Position numbers and translations under genes: made by a program | Notes under the pieces: generated by a model | What the model was told of the DNA's origin: nothing | Databases searched by the model: none | The model's input: only the letters and a program-made list of their open reading frames with translations | Source of the DNA: Dulcicalothrix desertica PCC 7102 | GTDB taxonomy: Bacteria > Cyanobacteriota > Cyanobacteriia > Cyanobacteriales > Nostocaceae | Direction of reading: 5' to 3' | Length of the DNA: 64,000 bases | NCBI RefSeq assembly: GCF_003991905.1 | Contig: NZ_RSCL01000013.1 | Coordinates: 212,729 to 276,728 of the forward strand | Shown here: positions 42,361 to 53,597 of the stretch, in pieces | Layout of the letters: each line of letters begins with the position of its first letter | Numbering within the stretch: position 1 is the first letter of the stretch

Positions 42361-45300
42361 ATGATGATGCAGTCGATGATACTCGGTTATGAAATTACAG
42401 AATTAATTCACGAAGGTTTAAATTCAGTCATTTACCGAGGGGTGTCGGAATCTAGACGAGTAATTCTCAAGGTTCTCAAAGCTGAGTATCCTTCGCTTGA
42501 GCAAGTAGCACGGTTAAAGCATGAGTACAGTATTATTGAAAGTCTAGACTTGCCCACGGTTGTTAGAGCTATAAGTTTAGAGAACTATCAAAATAGTGTG
42601 GTTTTGGTATTGTCCGATTTTGGTGGTATAAGTCTCAAGCATTACCTAGAAAATCATCAATTATCACTCGTTTCATTTCTAAGCATTGCCGTACAGCTTG
42701 CACAAGCACTTTTATCGCTGCATCAACACCACATCATTCATAAAGATGTTAAACCAGCAAATATCATTATAAATCCACATACGCACGAAGTTAAGTTAAC
42801 AGACTTTAGCATCGCTTCACGTTTAGATAAAGAAACACTCCAAATCGTTAACCCCGACCAACTCGAAGGTACTTTAGCGTATATATCCCCCGAACAAACA
42901 GGACGGATGAATCGTTCGCTTGATTACCGCAGCGATTTTTACTCGTTAGGGGTAACTTTCTATGAAATGCTTACAGGTAACTTACCGTTTCAATCGGATG
43001 ATGCCCTGAATATTATATATTCTCACATTGCTCTTTCGGCGCCGTCTCTTCAAACAAATTCAAACGTACCACCTGTGTTAGCTGCGATAATTGAGAAATT
43101 AATGGCTAAAAACGCAGAAGACCGTTACCAAAGCGCGAATGGATTATTGAAAGATTTACAATGCTGCTTGGATGAAGCTAAAAGTACTGGAGCAATTAGA
43201 GATTTTGCGTTAGGGGAGAATGACAAAACTGCTCAACTGCTATTCTGTGAAAAACTATATGGACGAGAACAAGAAGTCAAAACGTTATTAGCTGCTTTTG
43301 AACGAACTACAAAAGAAGATAAAAAGACCAACAGAAGTGAAGTGGTGTTGGTATCCGGATATTCAGGGATTGGAAAATCTTCTTTGGTACATGAGATTCA
43401 TAAACCCATTGTGCTACAGCGGGGATTTTTCGTCTTCGGTAAATTCGACCAATTTCATCGCACGGTTCCTTATGCTGCTTTTACTCAAGCTTTTAAATCA
43501 CTAATACAACAGTTACTTACGCTCGGTACCCAAGAGTTAAGAGTTTGGAAAGATAAGTTATTAGTTGCGTTATTTCCCAACGCACAAGTAATAATAGATA
43601 TTATTCCAGAACTCAAATTAATTATAGGGGATGTGGAGGCGCCTGTTGCAGCTTTAAGTTTTACAGAAGCACAAAACCGTTTTAACCAGGTATTCCGTGC
43701 ATTTGTAGATGTTTTTGCTTTGAAAGAACATCCTTTGGTTGTGTTTATCGATGACTTACAATGGGCAGATATTGCCTCGCTGAAGTTAATGCAGCTTTTA
43801 CTTAACATAAGCGATAGTCAATATTTACTCTTTATTGGAGCATACCGAGATAATGAAGTCAGTTCTACACATGTACTAATGCAAACTGTAGAGGATATTC
43901 AAAAAGCTGGAACAACAGTAAATTATATAACACTTAAGCCATTAGCACTTGAGTGTGTACAACAGTTAGTCAGTGATGCTTTACAAGAACCATTAACAAC
44001 GCATCATCAAGAGTTAGCATTATTATTATTCAATCAAACATCGGGTAATCCTTTCTTTTTGACGCAGATGCTGAAAACGCTGTATCAAGAAGAATTACTA
44101 CGCTTTGATTTTGCTTGTGAGTGTTGGAGTTGGGAGCTAGAGCAAATTCAAAGTGCGGGTATTATAAACTTGGGTGTTGTAGAGCTAATGTCGAGTAATA
44201 TTAGTAAATTACCTAGTACAACACAGTCAGCGTTACAGTTTGCAGCTTGTATAGGCGCCTGCTTTGAGTTACATATATTAGCAGCAGTATTAGATTTATC
44301 TATATCTGAACTTCTTAACACTCTGTGGATAGCAATACAGCAAGGATTTATTTTACCAATCACTTCTAGCTCTAAATTGTCATTGCTAATGGCAAATAGT
44401 TCTGATGCTTACGATTCCAAGTTAGAGTTTAAATTTCTTCATGATAGAGTACAGCAAGCTGCTTATTGTTTAATTCCAGATAACCAAAAACCAACTATAC
44501 ATCTTAAAATCGGTCAACTTTTACTCAATACCTCAGCACATAAGTTAGAAGATAATATATTAGATACCGTTAATCATCTAAATATTGCTGTTGATTTATT
44601 AACCGCATCTGAAAAAGAGCAGCTAATACAGCTTAACATTAAAGCTAGTCAAAAAGCAAAAGCAGCAAATGCATATGATACAGCAGTTCGTAATCTAAAC
44701 TTCAATTCAAACTTACTACCCGTAAACACCTGGCAAACTCATTATAAACTAACTTTAGATTTATACACAGAATTAGCAGGCGCCGAATTTTTAAATATCA
44801 ATTACCAACGTGCGTTAGAATTGAGTAAAGTTATATTAAGCCAAGCTGTAGATGTACTCGATAAAGTTGCTGCATACGAAATAATATTGCGAACTTATTA
44901 CAGTACAGCACAATACCAAAATGGAATTGAATTTGGAATAGAAGCACTCGAAGAACTAAAAGTTAACTTGCTAGAAGAATTACCAGAGAATGTAGATTTT
45001 GATAAATTAGAAAATTTACCAGAAATTCAAGATGAATACCAAATAGCTGTGTTAAAAGTGCTGGTGACATTTTCTGGTTGTGCATTCATGTCTGATGCTA
45101 ACTTATATAGAAAAATCATCTTGACGATGGCAGATATTTCTATGCAATATGGTCATTCGGGTACTGCTGCTTATGCGTATGTTGCTTGTGGTTTTAATAG
45201 TAATGGTACTGGCAATATTGATTTAGGTTATCGATATGGATTATTATCGCTTCAAATTTTAGACAAATTTAATGATAATAGATTTTATCCCAAAGTAAAA

Positions 45301-47655
45301 GTAATTTATTATGGTTTAATTGCTCATTGGAAACAACATATTAAATTCACATTACAGCCACTTTTACACACGATGTATAAAGCAATTGAAATAGGTGATT
45401 TAGAATATGCTAGTATCGGTTCTGGTTATTATTGCCTAAATTTAATATTTGGTACAGAGACAATTGATTTAATTGCTGCTAAAATGGCTGATAAAATTAT
45501 TTTTTTAGAGAAGTTTAATCAATTAGTTTCCATTTATTTTATTAAAATTTTGCATCAATTAATTTTGAATTTAAAAGGTGTAAATAGTCATCCATGCGAG
45601 CTAAACGGGCAAAGCTTCGATGAAAATCAAATGATGCCATTTATCATTGATAATAAAATTTCGATTTTGATGTTTATAGTTGACTTTTCTAAGTTAATTC
45701 TTAACTATTTATTCAAGCGATATACAGAAGCTATCGAATATGCTCTTTTAGCAGAGAAGAATACGATGACTATGGTATCATCAGTAACTATACCGCAACA
45801 CAATTTTTATTATTCTTTGTCACTGATTGCTAATTATGTCAATGTCTGTTCATTACAACAAGAAGTGTATTTAAATCAAATTGAATTAAATCAAGCGCAA
45901 ATGAAAGATTGGGCAGCACATTGTCCTAGTAATTATCAAAATAAATATGAGTTAGTCGAAGCAGAGAAGTCTCGGATATTAGGTAAGTATTGGGAAGCAA
46001 TGCAGTTTTATGATGCTGCGATTAAAAACGCAAGTGAAAACGAATTTATTCTTGAACTTGCTTTAGCTTATGAACTCGCAGGTGAATTTTATTTGAGCCA
46101 AGATAAACCAAAAATTGCCAAACTTTATTTGAGTGATGCTTATTATGCTTATAAAAAGTGGGGAGCAAACGCTAAAGTCAAACATCTCGAATCACAATAC
46201 CCTTATCTAACTACGATTATCTCACAACCTACCTGTCTATTAAATAGTACTAAAACTAATACAACTAATATCACGAATATCACGAATATCACGAATACAG
46301 CTACTACTTATAAAGGCGCCTCATTTGATATAACTACAGTAGTCAAAGCATATCAAGCTTTATCAAGCGAGATAGTCATTGATAAACTGCTGTTCATACT
46401 AATGCAATTAATACGTGAGAACGCAGGAGCGCAAAAAATCTACTTTTTAGCAGTGCGTCAACAAGATTTATATATAGAAGCTGTCTTAGACACTGATAGC
46501 GATAATGCTAAAGTACTACAATCTAGAGCGCTTACCGAATCTCATCAATTACCTGTTTCTCTTATATATTATGTGCAACGCACTCGTAATTACTTATTAT
46601 TAGATGATGGCGCCTTAGAAATATGGAGTAAAGATACTTACATACAAAAGTATCAGCCATTGTCAGCTTTAATTTTTCCAGTCATCAGTAAAAATGAACT
46701 GGTTGGAATTTTATATTTAGAGAACAATCTTGTAAAAGGCGCCTTTACAAGTAATCATATAGAACTACTCAGCATAATTGCTGCTCAAGCTGCAATTTCT
46801 TTGGAGAACGCACGGTTTTATGAGACTTTGGAGCAAAAAGTTTCTGAACGTACTCAAGAATTACGTGAAACTCAGTTAAAATTGATTCAAAGTGAGAAAA
46901 TGTCGAGTTTAGGACAACTAGTTGCGGGAATAGCTCACGAAATCAACAATCCCATCAACTTTATTCAGGGTAACATTACATATACACACGAATCTACCCA
47001 ATCTTTACTTGATATAGTGCAGAAGTATCAACAAGATTATCCAAATTCAGTTATCAATGATGAGAATAGCTTTGACTTGGAATTTATGCAATCCGATTTA
47101 CCCAAAGCGTTTATGTCGATGAAGAATGGAGTTGCAAGAGTAAAGGATATTGTACTGTCTTTGAGAAATTTTGCGCGTTTGGATGAAGCTGAGTATAAGG
47201 AAGCTGATATTCATGAAGGTTTAGATAATACTTTGATGCTTTTAACGCCAAAATTAGAAAAAATTCAAGTTATTAAAGAGTATAGTAATTTACCTCAAGT
47301 ATTTTGTTTTGCAGGAGAATTAAACCAGGTATTTATGCATCTACTTAATAATGCCATTGATGCTGTGGTAAATATTAAGGCGCCGAAAATAAGAATTATT
47401 ACTGAATTAAGAAACAATCAAATCGCTGTAGTAATTGCAGACAATGGAAAAGGAATTAATCCAGAAATCAGAGAGAAAATACTCGACCCATTTTTTACAA
47501 CCAAACCAGTAGGACAAGGAACGGGTTTAGGGTTATCCATTAGCCATCAAATTATAATGCAACATAGCGGGCAGTTGTTTTTTACATCACAATTAGGAGT
47601 AGGTACTGAGTTTACGATATTACTGCCCTATACTAAAGTGGTTGCCTGTTCCTGA
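42361..47655 (+). CDS. Giant Ser/Thr kinase - AAA ATPase - GAF - histidine kinase
   Basis: A 1764-aa soluble signalling protein of a class found in filamentous cyanobacteria. Residues 8-275: Hanks-type kinase with Lys37, catalytic HKDVKPAN (127-134) and DFS instead of DFG (148-150). About 295-560: AAA/STAND-like ATPase with Walker A GYSGIGKS (333-340) and Walker B-like [11 protein letters not shown]. About 650-1290: helical TPR-like region. About 1320-1480: GAF domain. About 1500-1764: histidine kinase with His1526 ([10 protein letters not shown]), N-box LNNAIDAV and [12 protein letters not shown] short DNA microrepeat (46260-46295) gives [10 protein letters not shown]. The ligand for GAF and the response regulator are unknown. 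Decayed pieces of a second copy lie at 49390-50140. Confidence 0.92.
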   Translation: MMMQSMILGYEITELIHEGLNSVIYRGVSESRRVILKVLKAEYPSLEQVARLKHEYSIIESLDLPTVVRAISLENYQNSVVLVLSDFGGISLKHYLENHQLSLVSFLSIAVQLAQALLSLHQHHIIHKDVKPANIIINPHTHEVKLTDFSIASRLDKETLQIVNPDQLEGTLAYISPEQTGRMNRSLDYRSDFYSLGVTFYEMLTGNLPFQSDDALNIIYSHIALSAPSLQTNSNVPPVLAAIIEKLMAKNAEDRYQSANGLLKDLQCCLDEAKSTGAIRDFALGENDKTAQLLFCEKLYGREQEVKTLLAAFERTTKEDKKTNRSEVVLVSGYSGIGKSSLVHEIHKPIVLQRGFFVFGKFDQFHRTVPYAAFTQAFKSLIQQLLTLGTQELRVWKDKLLVALFPNAQVIIDIIPELKLIIGDVEAPVAALSFTEAQNRFNQVFRAFVDVFALKEHPLVVFIDDLQWADIASLKLMQLLLNISDSQYLLFIGAYRDNEVSSTHVLMQTVEDIQKAGTTVNYITLKPLALECVQQLVSDALQEPLTTHHQELALLLFNQTSGNPFFLTQMLKTLYQEELLRFDFACECWSWELEQIQSAGIINLGVVELMSSNISKLPSTTQSALQFAACIGACFELHILAAVLDLSISELLNTLWIAIQQGFILPITSSSKLSLLMANSSDAYDSKLEFKFLHDRVQQAAYCLIPDNQKPTIHLKIGQLLLNTSAHKLEDNILDTVNHLNIAVDLLTASEKEQLIQLNIKASQKAKAANAYDTAVRNLNFNSNLLPVNTWQTHYKLTLDLYTELAGAEFLNINYQRALELSKVILSQAVDVLDKVAAYEIILRTYYSTAQYQNGIEFGIEALEELKVNLLEELPENVDFDKLENLPEIQDEYQIAVLKVLVTFSGCAFMSDANLYRKIILTMADISMQYGHSGTAAYAYVACGFNSNGTGNIDLGYRYGLLSLQILDKFNDNRFYPKVKVIYYGLIAHWKQHIKFTLQPLLHTMYKAIEIGDLEYASIGSGYYCLNLIFGTETIDLIAAKMADKIIFLEKFNQLVSIYFIKILHQLILNLKGVNSHPCELNGQSFDENQMMPFIIDNKISILMFIVDFSKLILNYLFKRYTEAIEYALLAEKNTMTMVSSVTIPQHNFYYSLSLIANYVNVCSLQQEVYLNQIELNQAQMKDWAAHCPSNYQNKYELVEAEKSRILGKYWEAMQFYDAAIKNASENEFILELALAYELAGEFYLSQDKPKIAKLYLSDAYYAYKKWGANAKVKHLESQYPYLTTIISQPTCLLNSTKTNTTNITNITNITNTATTYKGASFDITTVVKAYQALSSEIVIDKLLFILMQLIRENAGAQKIYFLAVRQQDLYIEAVLDTDSDNAKVLQSRALTESHQLPVSLIYYVQRTRNYLLLDDGALEIWSKDTYIQKYQPLSALIFPVISKNELVGILYLENNLVKGAFTSNHIELLSIIAAQAAISLENARFYETLEQKVSERTQELRETQLKLIQSEKMSSLGQLVAGIAHEINNPINFIQGNITYTHESTQSLLDIVQKYQQDYPNSVINDENSFDLEFMQSDLPKAFMSMKNGVARVKDIVLSLRNFARLDEAEYKEADIHEGLDNTLMLLTPKLEKIQVIKEYSNLPQVFCFAGELNQVFMHLLNNAIDAVVNIKAPKIRIITELRNNQIAVVIADNGKGINPEIREKILDPFFTTKPVGQGTGLGLSISHQIIMQHSGQLFFTSQLGVGTEFTILLPYTKVVACS

Positions 47656-47705
47656 CAAGTCGATGCATGAATCATTTGCCGCTTGGCGCCGGGAAAATGC
47701 TACGC

Positions 47706-49175
47706 TTAAATGATTATTCTCAATACAGTTAAGATATCGCTAACAGGTGCTTTCTGCTCATCCAATTTTAAGATTTGAGGCAATATTCGTTTAGAGATGT
47801 ACTTTGATGATTTAATGAGTCTATCTCCCTCACTCCAAACTTCGTAATGGTAATAAGCTTGTAAATAAACCTTACGATTTTTTTTAACTAGGCGCCAATA
47901 AACATAACCACTACCTTCCCCTTTTTTCCGTCGTGTTTTACTAGGGAATATATTACCACCGAAATCATTACTAGGGTCGTTTTCCATATCCCCTAGTAAA
48001 TCGAGGCTATTTTTACTAGGGGATATATTACTACCCGAATCATTACTAGGGTTTTTACTAGGGTTGGTTGCGATATCCCCTAGTAAATCGAGGTTATTTT
48101 TACTAGGGGATATATTGCCACCGGAGCGATTACTAGGGTTTTTACTAGGGTCGTTTTTCATATCCCCTAGTAAATCGAGGTTATTTTTACTAGGGGATAT
48201 ATTGCCACCCGAATCATTACTAGGGTTTTTACTAGGGTCGTTTTTCATATCCCCTAGTAAATCGAGGTTATTTTTACTAGGGGATATATTGCCACCCGAA
48301 TCATTACTAGGGTTTTTACTAGGGTCGTTTTCCATATCCCCTAGTAAATTGGGGTTATTTTTACTAGGGGATATATTGCCACCGGAGCGATTATTAGGGT
48401 TTTTACTAGGGTTGGTTTCCATATCCCCTAGTAAATCGGAGTTATTTTTACTAGGGGATATATTACTACCCGAATCATTACTAGGGTTTTTACTAGGGTC
48501 GTTTTCCATATCCCCTAGTAAATCGGAGTTATTTTTACTAGGGGATATATTGCCACCCGAATCATTACTAGGGTTTTTACTAGGGTCGTTTTCCATATCC
48601 CCTAGTAAATCGAGGTTATTTTTACTAGGGGATATATTGCCACCCGAATCATTACTAGGGTTTTTACTAGGGTCGTTTTCCATATCCCCTAGTAAATTGG
48701 GGTTATTTTTACTAGGGGATATATTACTACCCGAATCATTACTAGGGTTTTTACTAGGGTCGTTTCCCATATCCCCTAGTAATTTTAATATCTCTACAAC
48801 CGTGCGTTTTTGCTCAACAGCTTCTTTAACTTGACTTACTAGGTCTTTGGGAATATATTTCGTTCGTTTTTTGCCCTGAAGCTTCCAACTATAAAAGAAT
48901 TGCGAATAATCTTTTCCATTCTTTGTAATTGTACGGCAGTAAATAGAACCACTTCCTTTTGCATACCCACTGTTTTTACTAGGGTTATTTTTGTTATCTT
49001 CTCCTGATATTGAGTATTTGCCACCATTGTTTCTTACTCTACTCAGTACAACCTTTTTGGCGCCATAAACAATTGAGTTGAAATAACTGTTAACATTTGC
49101 TGGTAATGAATTTGAAGCTTGTACTGGCTGTTGTTGTTGCCGCGAGTTGATGTTATAAATTGAACGTGATTCCAT
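47706..49175 (-). CDS. Protein with nine 29-residue tandem repeats between two related domains
   Basis: A 489-aa protein of unknown function. An N-terminal domain (about 70-130: GSGSIYCRTITKNGKDYSQF, then KRTKYIPKDLVSQVKEAVEQ and VEILKLLG) and a C-terminal one (about 420-485: GSGYVYWRLVKKNRKVYLQA, SKYISKRILPQILKLDEQKA, VSDILTVL) are clearly related to each other and to a small domain common in cyanobacteria. Between them are nine full and one partial units of LLGDMENDPSKNPSNDSGG + NISPSKNNLD. The units vary mainly at a few positions, as in recent expansion. There is no signal peptide or membrane segment. The linker is polar and probably disordered. The domain pattern (GSGxIYWR...KYIPK) may bind nucleic acid, but this is a guess. 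Confidence 0.75.
   Translation of the reverse strand: MESRSIYNINSRQQQQPVQASNSLPANVNSYFNSIVYGAKKVVLSRVRNNGGKYSISGEDNKNNPSKNSGYAKGSGSIYCRTITKNGKDYSQFFYSWKLQGKKRTKYIPKDLVSQVKEAVEQKRTVVEILKLLGDMGNDPSKNPSNDSGSNISPSKNNPNLLGDMENDPSKNPSNDSGGNISPSKNNLDLLGDMENDPSKNPSNDSGGNISPSKNNSDLLGDMENDPSKNPSNDSGSNISPSKNNSDLLGDMETNPSKNPNNRSGGNISPSKNNPNLLGDMENDPSKNPSNDSGGNISPSKNNLDLLGDMKNDPSKNPSNDSGGNISPSKNNLDLLGDMKNDPSKNPSNRSGGNISPSKNNLDLLGDIATNPSKNPSNDSGSNISPSKNSLDLLGDMENDPSNDFGGNIFPSKTRRKKGEGSGYVYWRLVKKNRKVYLQAYYHYEVWSEGDRLIKSSKYISKRILPQILKLDEQKAPVSDILTVLRIII
47985..48783. repeat. Nine 87-bp tandem repeats containing inverted 15-mers
   Basis: Each 87-bp unit holds ATATCCCCTAGTAAA and, eleven bases on, its exact inverse TTTACTAGGGGATAT, plus two extra TTACTAGGG phrases. 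Because the arms are symmetric, both strands encode SPSK and LLGD motifs, and the opposite strand is open from 48064 to 48834. The nine hairpins could each extrude. Differences between units are few single bases. Confidence 0.85.
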
Positions 49176-49389
49176 TATGTAATAGCACCCTTAATAAATA
49201 TAATTCTCATTATTATTAAAAAGTATTCGTTAAATACATGCTTGCTGTGCAGGTTTTAACTTCATTGCTAGTTGTTATTTTTCTCTGTTCAGATGATTGT
49301 AAGACATGAGCTAGCACCGTGTAAAGAGAATATAGGAATATAGCGATGTAGTTTATTGTAGAATATAAGCAGTCTGTATTAGCTGATGG

Positions 49390-50140
49390 CAAAAATTAAG
49401 AAATAAGCAAATTGCGATAGTAATTACAGGCAATAGTAAAGTAATTACTCCCGGTTCGCCCATTTTTTTTATGAGTTATAAAAAAGACCTTCATTTTCAA
49501 TACTGCTCGTATGGGCAATCGGGGAGCAAATATTCAGCTAATCAATAGGCAGTTCATGTATGATTGTGGCGGCGCCTGTAACAATTCTACAAATACAATA
49601 CGTTAAGTTTTCTAATATTAACAAGATCGGCGCCTGCATAAATGATGGCTTGTTTTCAAAATTACCAAGTTAATCAAATTTACTTACATACGAATATATG
49701 CTTAAACTTAGTCAAGCTTTATCTTTTGTATGCTTCACAGTTCTGACTTTTGATCTTGCACTGCTTGCGTCAAATAAAACCAGTAGTTGCTGCATCACTT
49801 TCCGTCAGAATCAGAAACAAAATAATTGACTTATTTTTTACAATAAAACCTCTAGAGCAAGGAACGGGTTTAAGGTTATCGATTAACTGAAATCTTGCAC
49901 ATCTAAGTAAAAACTTTTAAATACATAAATAGCAGTAACAAAAACAACATTTATTATTTAGTCCTATGCGCGAGGACTTTTGCCCCACCGCATAGTACTT
50001 TGAGTACTATACGGGTAGGAACGTAGTCAACCAAATGAGAATACAGCATAACGGACAGTTGTTTTTTACATCACAATTAGGAGTAGGCGCCGAGTTTAGT
50101 ATATTACTGCCGTATAGTGGAAAAGTTGCTAGTTCTTGAG
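49390..50140 (+). pseudogene. Scattered remnants of a histidine kinase C-terminus
   Basis: Three fragments occur in the order of the kinase domain of the 42361-47655 gene. Bases about 49392-49470 read LRNKQIAIVITGNSKVITPG (N- and G1-box area); 49848-49890 read LEQGTGLRLSIN (G2 box), then stop; 50037-50140 read [20 protein letters not shown] + FSILLPYSGKVASS, then stop, nearly identical in DNA to 47555-47655. Unrelated DNA separates the first two pieces (49475-49845). No intact frame joins them. This suggests a second kinase copy broken by insertions and decay. Confidence 0.75.
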
Positions 50141-50218
50141 AATTTTATAGATATCGTGCGTAATATCTTTAAAATTAGCAGATATCTGAATAGCAGCATT
50201 TACCGTCTAGGAGTAAAT

Positions 50219-51166
50219 ATGACATGCAATGCTTTGCCACTGCCAATATCTGAAACTGCGATTCTTACAGCACGGAGTTTTGCGACTCAGCAACCAACTC
50301 GTGAAAAAGCCGAAAAAGTTCTTTTGAATACACTTTCAGTGTTGACTGTGAGCTACTACCTTAATTTAATGGGTGTGTCAACTGACGTTAATGTTGGTGA
50401 CTCTTGGAATCCAGTTATGCGGTTATCTACGGATGTTGCTGATTTGGATGTGCCTGGGGTTGGTAAAATTGAATGTCGTCCTGCTTCTATAAATGAGGAT
50501 TTTTGTTACATCCCTCCTGAAAGTTGGGGTACACGTGTAGCTTATGTTGTGGTGGTGATTGATGAGTGTTTGGAGGAAGCTAAAGTGATGGGGTTTGTAA
50601 AGGGTTGCAGTACTGAAGTACTGCATTACGATGAGTTGTTGCCGTTGGAGGGTTTAGTAGAATATCTTGAATGGCAGAAGTTAGCTCAATCAACTTTAGT
50701 TAGTTTGAGTCGATGGGTGTCTGGTGTGGTTGAATATGGTTGGCAAACTGTTGAGTCTTTACTCGAAAATCCTCAACTTCGACCCGTGTATGTTTTTCGT
50801 AGTGTGGAAGCTATTAGTGGTGATACAGTATTAAAGGAGACTGAGGCACATTCCGTTAGACGGGCAAAGTTATTTGATTTGGGAATTCAAATTGCCAATC
50901 AACCCGTTATATTAATAGTGGAAATTACACCTCAATCAGATTCTAAAACTAGTGTACGTCTACAATTGCATCCCACAGGCGCCGTTTATTTACAGCCATC
51001 TATTGTATTATCTGTATTGGATGAGTCTCTGAATTTATTCTTAGAAGCTCAATCACGAAGTGCCGATAATTACATTCAGTTACAGTTTAGTGGTGAAGTT
51101 GGAGAAAGGTTTAGTGTAAGGGTAGGACATGATGGAGCTTATATTACCGAACATTTTGTAATTTAG
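50219..51166 (+). CDS. DUF1822 family protein
   Basis: 315 aa from the ATG at 50219, preceded by AGGAG at good spacing; a longer frame from 50117 starts inside the kinase remnant. The sequence matches the DUF1822 pattern: YYLNLMGVSTDVNVGDSWNP near 45-65, LPGVGKIECRP-like VPGVGKIECRPA, and YVVVVIDECLEEAKVMGFV near 110-130. No function is known. It is the first gene of a cyanobacterial trio with the CHAT-CHASE2 and DUF928 genes that follow. Residues STEVLHYD are encoded by the palindromic module at 50607-50631. Confidence 0.85.
   Translation: MTCNALPLPISETAILTARSFATQQPTREKAEKVLLNTLSVLTVSYYLNLMGVSTDVNVGDSWNPVMRLSTDVADLDVPGVGKIECRPASINEDFCYIPPESWGTRVAYVVVVIDECLEEAKVMGFVKGCSTEVLHYDELLPLEGLVEYLEWQKLAQSTLVSLSRWVSGVVEYGWQTVESLLENPQLRPVYVFRSVEAISGDTVLKETEAHSVRRAKLFDLGIQIANQPVILIVEITPQSDSKTSVRLQLHPTGAVYLQPSIVLSVLDESLNLFLEAQSRSADNYIQLQFSGEVGERFSVRVGHDGAYITEHFVI
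50607..50631. repeat. Palindrome + ATTACGA module inside the DUF1822 gene
   Basis: GCAGTACT-GA-AGTACTGC followed by ATTACGA, in frame with coding (S-T-E-V-L-H-Y-D). Related copies lie at 2676-2698 and 60706-60728. Confidence 0.55.
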
Positions 51167-51205
51167 TTCGTATACTACCGAATTTGGGACTTCACACTTT
51201 GTTAT

Positions 51206-53575
51206 ATGGGCAAGCTAGTTGTTTTAAAATTTGGTGACGGCAGTTTCGATGTCGGATTTACTGTAACGTTACAAATTGGGACTGAAGGTAGACTACCTGA
51301 TATCGAAATTATGGGTAGATTACCAGCGGCGCCGCAATTATTAATGTACTATAATCATTGGCGTTCAAATTACCGACGTTTAGGTAGTGCGTTTCGTTTG
51401 TCTGCTGATAAAGTACAGGTAACGAATGTATCCATAACTGCTGATTGTCAAACAACTGCTCAAATTCTCCGCACAAACTTTAATTCTTGGTTACAATCTG
51501 ATTCCTTCCGTCCATTACGAGAAAAATGGTTGGAACGTCTCGATAGTACAGATAATATTAGAGTTATACTACAAACAGAAAATAGTACATTGTTACGCTT
51601 GCCTTGGCACGCTTGGGACTTGTTAGAACGCTACACTTCATCAGAAATAGCAGTTTCATCTCCCAACTACGAACGCAGCGATATTATTCATCATACCAAT
51701 TCGAGGGTTAAGATTTTAGCAATAGTTGGTGATAGTAGAGGTATTGATACTAAAGCAGATAGAAACATACTCGAACGAATACCCGACACAGATATTACTT
51801 TTTTAGTCGAGCCAAGGCGCCAGGAGTTGAATGACCAGTTATGGGATAATAATTGGGATATATTATTTTTTGCTGGACACAGTTTAACGCAGTCAGACGA
51901 AAGCGGCAAAATATATTTGAATCAAACCGATAGTTTGAGTATGACAGAACTGCGGTATGCGCTTAAAAAAGCTGTTGCTCGTGGATTACAATTAGCAATA
52001 TTTAATTCTTGTGATGGTTTAGGGTTAGCAAGAGAACTTTCTTGCTTACAAATACCCGAAATCATTTTTATGCGTGAACCTGTTCCTGACAAAATTGCTA
52101 GCGAATTTTTAAAGTATTTTCTTTCGGAATTTGCAAATGGAACAGAATTTTATCTCGCTGTACGTCTTGCCAGAGAGAGATTACAGGGACTTGAGGATAA
52201 ATTTCCCAATTGCACTTGGCTACCAATGATTTGCCAAAGTAATCCGATACAGATACCCTTAAATTGGCGCCAGCTTTTAAATAATATCACAACATCTACA
52301 GAAATAAGTAATAATAACAATAATAAGATATCGGCACCGTCAAATAATCTTTATAATTATCGAAATAAAATCTACTTTACTATAATTGTTAGTTTAGTTA
52401 CATCCGTATTAATATTAATGCGATTATTTGGGTTATTTGAGAATACAGAGTTAAAAACATTCGACCAGATGCTGTGGCTACGTTCTTTAGTAGTTAAAGA
52501 ACAACCCGATAATCGTATAATAATGGTGACAATAGATGATAATGACTTAGCAGAACAACGTCGCAAAGGTGAGTCTCTGAAGGGAACTTCAATCTCAGAT
52601 AAATATTTAAACATACTTTTAGAAAAATTAGAACAGTATCAACCCTCTGTAATTGGTCTAGATATATACCGCGACTTTAAATCTGAAGACCCAGAGTTAA
52701 CAAAGCGTCTTCAGCAAACAACAAATTTAATTACTATATGTAAAGGTAGTTATATTGGCGCCAATAGTAAAGGTATAGCACCACCACCAGAAATCCCTTC
52801 TCAAGATATTCGAGACCGTTTGGGATTTAGTGATTTTATTCGAGACGAAGATGGTATAATTAGGCGCCATCTATTGTTTATGAAGCAAGAACCCAACTCG
52901 CTATGTACAGCAGAGTATTCTTTAAGCTTACAGTTAGCGTTTGAATATTTTAAATTTAAAGGTATTAAGGAAGTTACTATAAACCCTGCTGATAATACAC
53001 TCAAAATTGACAAAGTGACTTTCCAACCCTTGACTCGTTATAGTGGAGGATATCAAAATATCGACGCGAGTGGTGGACAAGTTTTGCTCAACTGGCGCGC
53101 GAGTGATAAACTATCTGAGAAAGTATCGCTGACAGAAATTTTAACCTCTCAGGTCAACCCAAATTCCTTCAAGGACAAAATTGTACTTATTGGAGTTGTT
53201 GCCAAAGGAGATTTACAAGATTATTTACCAACCCCGTTAGGTAGTGACCCAGATACACAAAAGTCAGGAGTGCTAATTCACGCACATATGCTAAGTCAAA
53301 TTCTTAGTCATGTTCTTGATAATCGCTCTTTACTACAAACTTTGGCGCCTATACATGAGATAATTTGGATATTGAGTTCATCTTTAGTAGGAGGAGTTTT
53401 AACGCTACGATTGCCTAAACAAAGAATGCAATTGATAATCACTATCATGACAGCGGCTGGAATAGTTTATATAGTGTGTTTTGGGTTCCTGTTATCGAGT
53501 TATTGGGCGCCGTTAGTACCAAGTGTAATAGCATTAAGTGGAACGGCTTTGATAATAAAGAGCATTAGGTTTTAG
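51206..53575 (+). CDS. CHAT-CHASE2 membrane protein (predicted caspase-like protease with extracytoplasmic sensor)
   Basis: 789 aa. Residues about 100-350 form a CHAT protease domain with the dyad His225 (LFFAGHSLTQ) and Cys269 (FNSCDGLGL) both present. A polar Asn-rich linker (365-385) leads to a membrane segment (about 390-408). A CHASE2 sensor domain (about 415-690: TFDQMLWLRSLVVKEQPDNR, then IGLDIYRDF..., GFSDFIRDEDGIIRRHLLFM) follows outside the membrane, and three final membrane segments (about 710-785) return to the cytoplasm. CHASE2 usually sits on cyclases or kinases; here the output would be proteolysis. Sits 39 bp after the DUF1822 gene and 22 bp before DUF928. Confidence 0.88.
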   Translation: MGKLVVLKFGDGSFDVGFTVTLQIGTEGRLPDIEIMGRLPAAPQLLMYYNHWRSNYRRLGSAFRLSADKVQVTNVSITADCQTTAQILRTNFNSWLQSDSFRPLREKWLERLDSTDNIRVILQTENSTLLRLPWHAWDLLERYTSSEIAVSSPNYERSDIIHHTNSRVKILAIVGDSRGIDTKADRNILERIPDTDITFLVEPRRQELNDQLWDNNWDILFFAGHSLTQSDESGKIYLNQTDSLSMTELRYALKKAVARGLQLAIFNSCDGLGLARELSCLQIPEIIFMREPVPDKIASEFLKYFLSEFANGTEFYLAVRLARERLQGLEDKFPNCTWLPMICQSNPIQIPLNWRQLLNNITTSTEISNNNNNKISAPSNNLYNYRNKIYFTIIVSLVTSVLILMRLFGLFENTELKTFDQMLWLRSLVVKEQPDNRIIMVTIDDNDLAEQRRKGESLKGTSISDKYLNILLEKLEQYQPSVIGLDIYRDFKSEDPELTKRLQQTTNLITICKGSYIGANSKGIAPPPEIPSQDIRDRLGFSDFIRDEDGIIRRHLLFMKQEPNSLCTAEYSLSLQLAFEYFKFKGIKEVTINPADNTLKIDKVTFQPLTRYSGGYQNIDASGGQVLLNWRASDKLSEKVSLTEILTSQVNPNSFKDKIVLIGVVAKGDLQDYLPTPLGSDPDTQKSGVLIHAHMLSQILSHVLDNRSLLQTLAPIHEIIWILSSSLVGGVLTLRLPKQRMQLIITIMTAAGIVYIVCFGFLLSSYWAPLVPSVIALSGTALIIKSIRF

Positions 53576-53597
53576 CTATTTTGCCGTAGGTGGAAAT

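Noticed and set aside
47985..48783. CRISPR-like regular spacing
   Set aside because: The 87-bp units are nearly identical throughout with no unique spacers, and they are part of an open reading frame.
48064..48834. 256-codon plus-strand frame with 29-residue repeats (SPSKSRLFLLGDILPPESLL)
   Set aside because: It is the mirror of the minus-strand repeat gene, has no ribosome-binding site or flanking domains, and is hydrophobic without a sensible topology. Kept only as part of the repeat finding.
49698..49829. 43-aa frame MLKLSQALSFVCFTVLTFDL...
   Set aside because: No ribosome-binding site, lies in decayed DNA between kinase fragments, and has no protein-like context.
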